From positions 62,001-126,000 of the forward strand of contig CAVUMX010000001.1 in NCBI GenBank assembly GCA_963742725.1: 64,000 nt of DNA, given 5' to 3'. The notes under the pieces were generated by a model. It made no database searches. It was not told the DNA's origin and was given only the letters and a program-made list of their open reading frames with translations. Both the position numbers and the translations under genes were made by a program. This stretch comes from CAVVAL01 sp963742725. Its GTDB lineage: Bacteria > Actinomycetota > Actinomycetes > Mycobacteriales > Cryptosporangiaceae. Shown here in pieces: positions 59,284-64,000 of this stretch (the first letter of the stretch is position 1; the number at the start of each line of letters is the position of its first letter).

Positions 59284-62200
59284 CAGCTCGCTCCCTCGCC
59301 AGTCTTGTCGGTGCTCAGCGGGTTGGCGGTGGTGTCCAGGTGCCCCAACAGGCCAGGCACGTACGAGACGTCGGCGCGGAACTTCTGCACCCTGCCGTCC
59401 ACGTCGCGCATCACGAACTCGCGGTACCCGAGGCGCTGGTCGGTGTAGCTGTCCGCGACCGACAGCTGCGCCAGGGTGTTCTCGTAGCCGACGCCACGCT
59501 CGACGCCGAGCATCCGCAACGCCTGCGCGGCGACCTCCGGATCCTCGGCGATGCGTCCGACAAAAACGGTCGAGACGAGGTTCTGGACGTCCAGGCCGAG
59601 GATGTCGATGGGGTTCTGCGAGGCGGCGAGCGCCGCGATGTTCCACTTGCGAGAGTCACGGGCGAGCCGGGTGAACAGCGCACGGCCAGACCCCCAGCCG
59701 GACAGGAAGTGCGTCTCGTCCAGCCCGACGAGCTTGCGCTCGGACATGCCGCGCCCGTACGCGCGGCGGGTGGTGAACGCGGTGGCGAGGTGCAGCATCG
59801 GCAGCGCCATGCGCTCCTCGAGCTGCCAGTACTCGCGGTCGATGGTCAGGTCCGGGAGCGTGAGCCCGGCCATCGTGATCACCGTGAGGACGGCCTCGTC
59901 CTCGCCGACGCGTTCGGTCTGGCGTCCGAAGAACAACCGCGACAACGGCATGTCCCGGACGTCGTTGAGCGTCTCGGCGAGTTCCGCGCCCTCGTGGCCG
60001 AACTCGCCGACGGCCGTGACCAGCTCGTCCAGCGACGTCGACTCGGCCGGTTCGACCTGGCGGGCGGCGCGCTGGAGCAGGATCGGCGTGGACCGCTCCT
60101 TCGCGACCTGCGGCGGCAGCAGCATCATGCAGATGTCCTGCGCGAGCGCCTTCCGCTCGGCGCGGGCCGCCGCGATCGCGCTGCGCCACTCGGCCGCGCC
60201 CGGTTCGCCGGACGGGTAGTGCTCGCGGCGCGGGGTCGGGATCAGCGCGTACGGGGCGAGCGTGCCGGGCTCGCCGCGCGTCAGGTTGAACACGCGGCTG
60301 TACGGGGCCAGCTCAGGCATGGCTGCCAGCCTGGCCAGGGGCCCGGACGGGTCGAGGATCGTGGTCTGCACGCCCCGGCGCGCGGCCAGGTAGGCGATGC
60401 CGCCCATCAGGGTCGACTTGCCACCGCCCGGCTCCGCGACGAACACCGCCAGGCCCGACCGCTCACGTACCTCGGTCGAGTAGTGCGGGTCCCACATGAC
60501 CGGACGCCGGCTCGTGCCGCACGTCTCCCCGATCACCGGGCCGCGCCGGTCGCCGATCGCCGCCGCCGCCTGCGGAACCGCCGCCGCGAAGTACTTCGCC
60601 GGCATCCGCCGCAGGTAGCCCGTGTTGGCGACGGGCTGGCCGGGGATGAACTCGTCCAGGAGGCGGAGCTGGTCCTTCGGGTGCTGCACGGAGATCCGCA
60701 TGTTGCGGTAGTGGTCCGCGACGGCGCGGGCCCGCTTCATGCACTCCTCTTCGGTGCGTCCGCCGACGGCGATCCGGTGCCAGCCGTGGACACGGGCGGC
60801 GTCGAGGTCGAGACCGGTCGCCATCTCGTCGGAGATGTCCAGCGCGCGCTGGGCCAGCCGTTCGAGTTCGGCCGGCGGGTCCATCTCGTGCTCGTGATAG
60901 TCGCGCTGCTGGGACCGGATCACCAGCAGCTTGTGTTCGAGGCTCTTGAGCGCGTCGCCCTGGCCGAGCACGTCGACCCGCGACGACAGCTCCATGCTCC
61001 ACGGAAGCTGCTCGTGGTAGTGCAACCACGGCTCGTTCCGCTCGGGGATGACCAGCTCCTCCATCCGCCCGAACGTGAGCACCGCGACGTGCCGCTCGAC
61101 CAGCCGGTCCCCCATCTCGCTGACGAGCCGGACCGTGTTGCCGTACCGCGTGCGGTACCGGCGGGTGGCCTCGGTGAACGCCAGCAGATCGCCCGTCTCC
61201 CACGTGTCGGTGCTCACCGGCGACAGGTCCAGCGGCGCCGGCATGCACAACGCGACGGACCGGTGCAGCAGCCACTCCAGCTGCCGCGCGGTCACCGGAT
61301 GCGCCTGCATCCCGAACGCGCCCAGGACCTCGTCGAAGCGGCTCACCAGCTGCGCCAGGCGGGCCCGCTCGGCGTCGCCCACACCACGCCTGCGGATCGC
61401 GTTCATCAGCTCGACGGCCTGCTCGCGCATCGTCCGCCGCTGGAACACGACGCCGAGGTACACCTCGCCCTCGTCGAGCGTCGTGTTGTGCAGGCGGATC
61501 TGGCTCGCCTCGAGGTGGTCGGCCCAGCTCGGGGCGCCCGCGACGTCCGGCAGGGGGTTGCGCGTCGTCTCGTCGAGGCGCTGCGCCCACTGCGCCGCCG
61601 GGTACGGGCGGGTCGTGCGGCGAAGGTGGATGCGGTAGCCGGCCAGCGCGGCGTACTGGGCCGCGATGCCCAGCATGATCGACGTCCGCTCCTTGTCGCC
61701 CCGGAACGCCCACTGCAGGTCCGGCAGGCGGTACCAGGCCGTGACGTCGTTCCGCGTGAACGTCAGGTGCCCGGCGATCTCACGCAGCTCCAGGTCGACG
61801 AACGCGTCCTTGTCCTTGTGCGTCGGCGGACGGGACTTCGGCGTGCCGCGCGGCGGCTTCGGCTCCTTTACGCGCCTGGCCTTCTTGGCCGGCTTGTCGG
61901 CTGGCTTGTCGGCTGGCTTTTCGGCCGGCGCGGTTGTCGGCAGCACCGTGCTCGGCGCCGGCGTTGCGCTCGCAGGGGGCGCGCTCGTCGGCGGGGCGCT
62001 CGTGGGTGAGGCGCTCGTCGGTGGGGCGTATGCCGGCGGCGCCGAGGCGGGCGCGCCCGTGATGCCCCGCCGCAACGGCGACAACAGCTCAGGCGGACGG
62101 TTCGGCGGCGGCAACGGCCCGGCCGGCGGCGCGGCGTGGCGCCCGCGGGTCCCCGCCGCAGGCGGCGCCGAATGCGGCGTTGCGGGCGGCCCCGAGGTGG

Positions 62201-62867
62201 CCGGCGGAGTCGACTGCGGCCGCGACGGCGGGCCCGAGCGCGGCGTTGCGGGCGGGCCAGAGGTGGCTGGCGGGGCCGAATGCGGCTGAGCCGGCGGGGC
62301 GGAACGGGGCGGTGCGGGCGGCCCCGAGGCCTGGCTCACCGGTGGGCCGGATGCCGGGCGCGCCGGCGGAGTCGACTGCGGCCGGGCCGGCGGGGCCGAG
62401 TGCGCCGTCGCTGGGGGCGCGGAACGCGGCTGGGCGGGCGGGCCGGAATGGGGTGCTGCCGGCGGGGCGGAATGGGGCGTCGCCGGCGGGGCTGAAGCGG
62501 GCGGGGCTGAAGCGGGTGGGGCTGAGCGCGGCGGGGCCGGTGGGGCGGAGGCTTGCTGCGCGGGCCGGGGCGGAGCCGGAGGTGCCGAGTACGGGGCCGA
62601 CGACGTCGGCTGGGGAACGACGGGGCGGGCCGGTTCGCCGGCCTGGGCGCCGGTCCGGGGTGGGGCGCCGGGCGCGCGGAACACGGGCAGCCCACCACGG
62701 CCGGCAGGCGGCGCGGCGGGGGATCCGGCGGCCGGGGGCGCGGCGGCCGAGCGCGTCCTGTTCGCACCCGCGTCAGCCGCGGGTGACCCTTCTGGGAGCG
62801 CGTCCTGCTCCTGTTCGGTGGCGGCTCCGTCAGGCGCGGCGTGGGGCCGCGCGGGGTGGCCGGTCAT
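59283..62867 (-). CDS. VirB4-like conjugation/secretion ATPase with long Pro-rich N-terminus
   Basis: A 1,194-residue ATPase. Residues 1-330 are Pro/Ala/Ser low complexity with repeated SAPPA, SGPPA and STPPA words, then a basic patch (KKARRVKEPKPPRG). The folded part holds Walker A EPGGGKST near residue 815 and Walker B LVGLDETHFL near 1044. It matches VirB4-type ATPases of actinobacterial T4SS-like clusters (the SCO6880-like group). The low-complexity N-terminus is longer than usual and might bind partner SH3-like or WW-like modules or be a tether. ATG 62867 overlaps the VirB3-like gene (ATGA). Confidence 0.88.
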   Translation of the reverse strand: MTGHPARPHAAPDGAATEQEQDALPEGSPAADAGANRTRSAAAPPAAGSPAAPPAGRGGLPVFRAPGAPPRTGAQAGEPARPVVPQPTSSAPYSAPPAPPRPAQQASAPPAPPRSAPPASAPPASAPPATPHSAPPAAPHSGPPAQPRSAPPATAHSAPPARPQSTPPARPASGPPVSQASGPPAPPRSAPPAQPHSAPPATSGPPATPRSGPPSRPQSTPPATSGPPATPHSAPPAAGTRGRHAAPPAGPLPPPNRPPELLSPLRRGITGAPASAPPAYAPPTSASPTSAPPTSAPPASATPAPSTVLPTTAPAEKPADKPADKPAKKARRVKEPKPPRGTPKSRPPTHKDKDAFVDLELREIAGHLTFTRNDVTAWYRLPDLQWAFRGDKERTSIMLGIAAQYAALAGYRIHLRRTTRPYPAAQWAQRLDETTRNPLPDVAGAPSWADHLEASQIRLHNTTLDEGEVYLGVVFQRRTMREQAVELMNAIRRRGVGDAERARLAQLVSRFDEVLGAFGMQAHPVTARQLEWLLHRSVALCMPAPLDLSPVSTDTWETGDLLAFTEATRRYRTRYGNTVRLVSEMGDRLVERHVAVLTFGRMEELVIPERNEPWLHYHEQLPWSMELSSRVDVLGQGDALKSLEHKLLVIRSQQRDYHEHEMDPPAELERLAQRALDISDEMATGLDLDAARVHGWHRIAVGGRTEEECMKRARAVADHYRNMRISVQHPKDQLRLLDEFIPGQPVANTGYLRRMPAKYFAAAVPQAAAAIGDRRGPVIGETCGTSRRPVMWDPHYSTEVRERSGLAVFVAEPGGGKSTLMGGIAYLAARRGVQTTILDPSGPLARLAAMPELAPYSRVFNLTRGEPGTLAPYALIPTPRREHYPSGEPGAAEWRSAIAAARAERKALAQDICMMLLPPQVAKERSTPILLQRAARQVEPAESTSLDELVTAVGEFGHEGAELAETLNDVRDMPLSRLFFGRQTERVGEDEAVLTVITMAGLTLPDLTIDREYWQLEERMALPMLHLATAFTTRRAYGRGMSERKLVGLDETHFLSGWGSGRALFTRLARDSRKWNIAALAASQNPIDILGLDVQNLVSTVFVGRIAEDPEVAAQALRMLGVERGVGYENTLAQLSVADSYTDQRLGYREFVMRDVDGRVQKFRADVSYVPGLLGHLDTTANPLSTDKTGEGAS

Positions 62868-63217
62868 CGGAGGCTCTCCCGGATTCGGACCTTGGCGCGG
62901 ACACGGATGCCGCGCTCGGAGTCTTCCCTGTCACGGCGCCAGTCGGTCGCGGCCGTCCGCAGGACCGCCCGGACGGGACGGTCGGGACTGACCTGGCGAA
63001 GGATCAGCGAGGTGGCGACGATCGAGAGCGCGATCTCGATGGCCGGGAAGACGTCGATGGTGCCGGTGACGATGAACCGCGCGAGCACGATCAGCGACAG
63101 CACGCCGATGAACAGCGGGTACGCCACATACGGCAGGTGGACGGGGAGTGTGAACCCCTTCGGACCGAGGAACAGCAGCCTCGCCCGATAGATGTCGTCG
63201 TCGGGGCGCAGCCGCAT
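62864..63217 (-). CDS. VirB3/PrgI-like small membrane protein
   Basis: A 117-residue protein with two close helices (residues 32-75: LPYVAYPLFIGVLSLIVLAR; DVFPAIEIALSIVATSLILR) and a basic C-terminus. Position before the VirB4-like ATPase, to which it is coupled, is that of VirB3/PrgI. The start is ATG 63217, three bases after the VirB2-like gene. Confidence 0.75.
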   Translation of the reverse strand: MRLRPDDDIYRARLLFLGPKGFTLPVHLPYVAYPLFIGVLSLIVLARFIVTGTIDVFPAIEIALSIVATSLILRQVSPDRPVRAVLRTAATDWRRDREDSERGIRVRAKVRIRESLR

Positions 63218-63220
63218 CGT

Positions 63221-63511
63221 CTAGCCGCCCAGTGCGAGCTTGGCGATGCTCTCGCCGAACGCGAAGAGCAGACCGGCGCCGGCAATGAAAATCACGCCCA
63301 GTACCGCGATGCCACCGGTGGTAAGGGCCTGCGACCACTGCCCCTTGCCGGAGCGGCTGAGGATGATGACGCCGACGACCGCGAGCAGGATCGGCACGAT
63401 CTTCGAGACGATGAAGGTGACGATTCCCGTGGTGTTGAGGGTCGTCCCGGGATCCTCGGCGGCTGTCACTGCCAGCACGTCGACAGCCTGGTGGATCACT
63501 TGGGTGAACAT
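63221..63511 (-). CDS. VirB2/pilin-like small membrane protein
   Basis: A 96-residue protein with a short N-terminal segment and two hydrophobic helices (FIVSKIVPILLAVVGVIILS and GGIAVLGVIFIAGAGLLFAF) with a basic turn between, the form of VirB2/TrbC pilins. No clear signal-peptidase site is seen. ATG 63511 has GGAAGGAA nearby. It starts the cluster. Confidence 0.75.
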   Translation of the reverse strand: MFTQVIHQAVDVLAVTAAEDPGTTLNTTGIVTFIVSKIVPILLAVVGVIILSRSGKGQWSQALTTGGIAVLGVIFIAGAGLLFAFGESIAKLALGG

Positions 63512-63784
63512 CGGTCTTTCCTTCCCGCACGGTGACGCGGCGTTTCGGTGGCGCGTTGTCGGGACTGTATCTCCCGTAAACGACCCATGCCGCCGTAACG
63601 CTACGGTACTGATCGGCTACTCAGAAACCTCCTGTCCACCCTTTGGTCCGGACCGCCGCGTATCGATTCCGTCGCGGGCGTCGACCGGTACCCTCTGGCG
63701 TGCTGACGGTCGCGGCGCTGCGGGCGGACGGTGGTCATTCCCCACCGGCTTACCACACTCCGCGGCAAATCGGAGGAGTAAGGC

Positions 63785-64000
63785 GTGAACAGGACGATCC
63801 TGCTGGCCATCGGGGGCCTCGCAGCTGGTCTGGCGTTGGGGACGGTGGGCACACTGCTGCTCGGCGCCGCCCGCGCCGTGGCCAAGCATGTCGGATCGAC
63901 GCATCGGCGAATGGTCGCTGACCTGCGCCAATACGCGGCCGCGTTCTGCGCGCTCGTCGGCTTCCTGCTGATCGCGGGCGGTGGCGGGCTGCTGGTCCGG
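63785..64000 (+). CDS. Membrane protein, truncated by the window end
   Basis: The first 72 codons of a gene that runs off the right edge: MNRTILLAIGGLAAGLALGT, a basic stretch (KHVGSTHRRMVADLRQ) and a second helix (AFCALVGFLLIAGGGGLLVR). GTG 63785 has GGAGGAG six bases upstream. It is divergent from the VirB2-like gene across 273 bases (which contain CCGTAACGCTACGG at 63593-63606). It may belong to the secretion-like locus. No family is recognised. Confidence 0.65.
   Translation, partial: MNRTILLAIGGLAAGLALGTVGTLLLGAARAVAKHVGSTHRRMVADLRQYAAAFCALVGFLLIAGGGGLLVR

Noticed and set aside
59136..62009. 957-codon plus-strand frame opposite the VirB4-like gene
   Set aside because: Antisense shadow; Arg/Gln/His-rich with no motif, while the minus frame has Walker A and B.
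55511..64000. An integrative conjugative element
   Set aside because: No integrase, relaxase, att repeats or composition shift is visible in the window, so I call only a T4SS-like cluster.

Overview
The window is very GC-rich actinobacterial chromosome. Gene order (xerD-ald; pyrG-nudix; steA-steB; recN-NAD kinase-tlyA; infC-rpmI-rplT-trmH-pheST; argCJBDFR-GH), the high use of GTG starts and NTGA overlaps, and the long Ala/Pro/Arg/Gly-rich proteins suggest a Micromonosporaceae-like genus. This is inference from content and not a database match. Almost everything is core genome on the minus strand. I see no transposase, integrase, prophage, CRISPR array or tRNA gene.

Layout: 64-4458 is chromosome segregation (a degenerate site-2-protease homologue, a ribbon-helix-helix protein, ParA, XerD) plus alanine dehydrogenase. 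4695-5597 (+) is a secreted beta-lactamase-like hydrolase. 5702-8045 is Nudix-PyrG. 8101-18557 is an envelope block: SteA, SteB, a MraY-like phosphotransferase, MurJ, a GT4 glycosyltransferase and two tandem paralogues that join an alkaline-phosphatase-like ectodomain to a polytopic membrane domain. 18620-24664 holds an Eis-like acetyltransferase, RecN, NAD kinase, TlyA, a small conserved protein and a phasin/histone-like protein. 24825-29407 holds an SCP2 protein (+), a HAD phosphatase and two TPR proteins, one with a 600-residue Arg/Gly/Ser-rich disordered half. 29601-35365 is a complete rrn operon (16S-23S-5S) with promoter, processing stems and terminator.

35494-46190 is tyrS, mpg and a full arginine operon read as argC-J-B-D-F-R-G-H with a tandem ARG box in front. 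46468-53954 is a HIT protein, pheST, a Uma2 nuclease-like gene, a SpoU methyltransferase, rplT, rpmI and infC; infC appears to start at AUC behind an attenuator-like leader. 54233-55465 has a DUF1844 gene (+) and a self-contained ArsR-SRPBCC regulator with a palindromic operator in its promoter. 55511-64000 is a type-IV-secretion-like cluster (VirB2-, VirB3-, VirB4-, VirB6-like proteins, a single-pass protein and a lytic transglycosylase/M23 hydrolase) and a divergent truncated membrane gene.

Most interesting: the envelope module looks like a complete but undescribed lipid-linked glycan route (attach, extend, flip, process); two Ala/Pro-rich micro-ORFs tile the arg operon with 4-base overlaps on both sides; xerD appears to start at CTG, so all four NTGA junctions occur; and a 46-bp palindromic element occurs twice with compensatory base changes.
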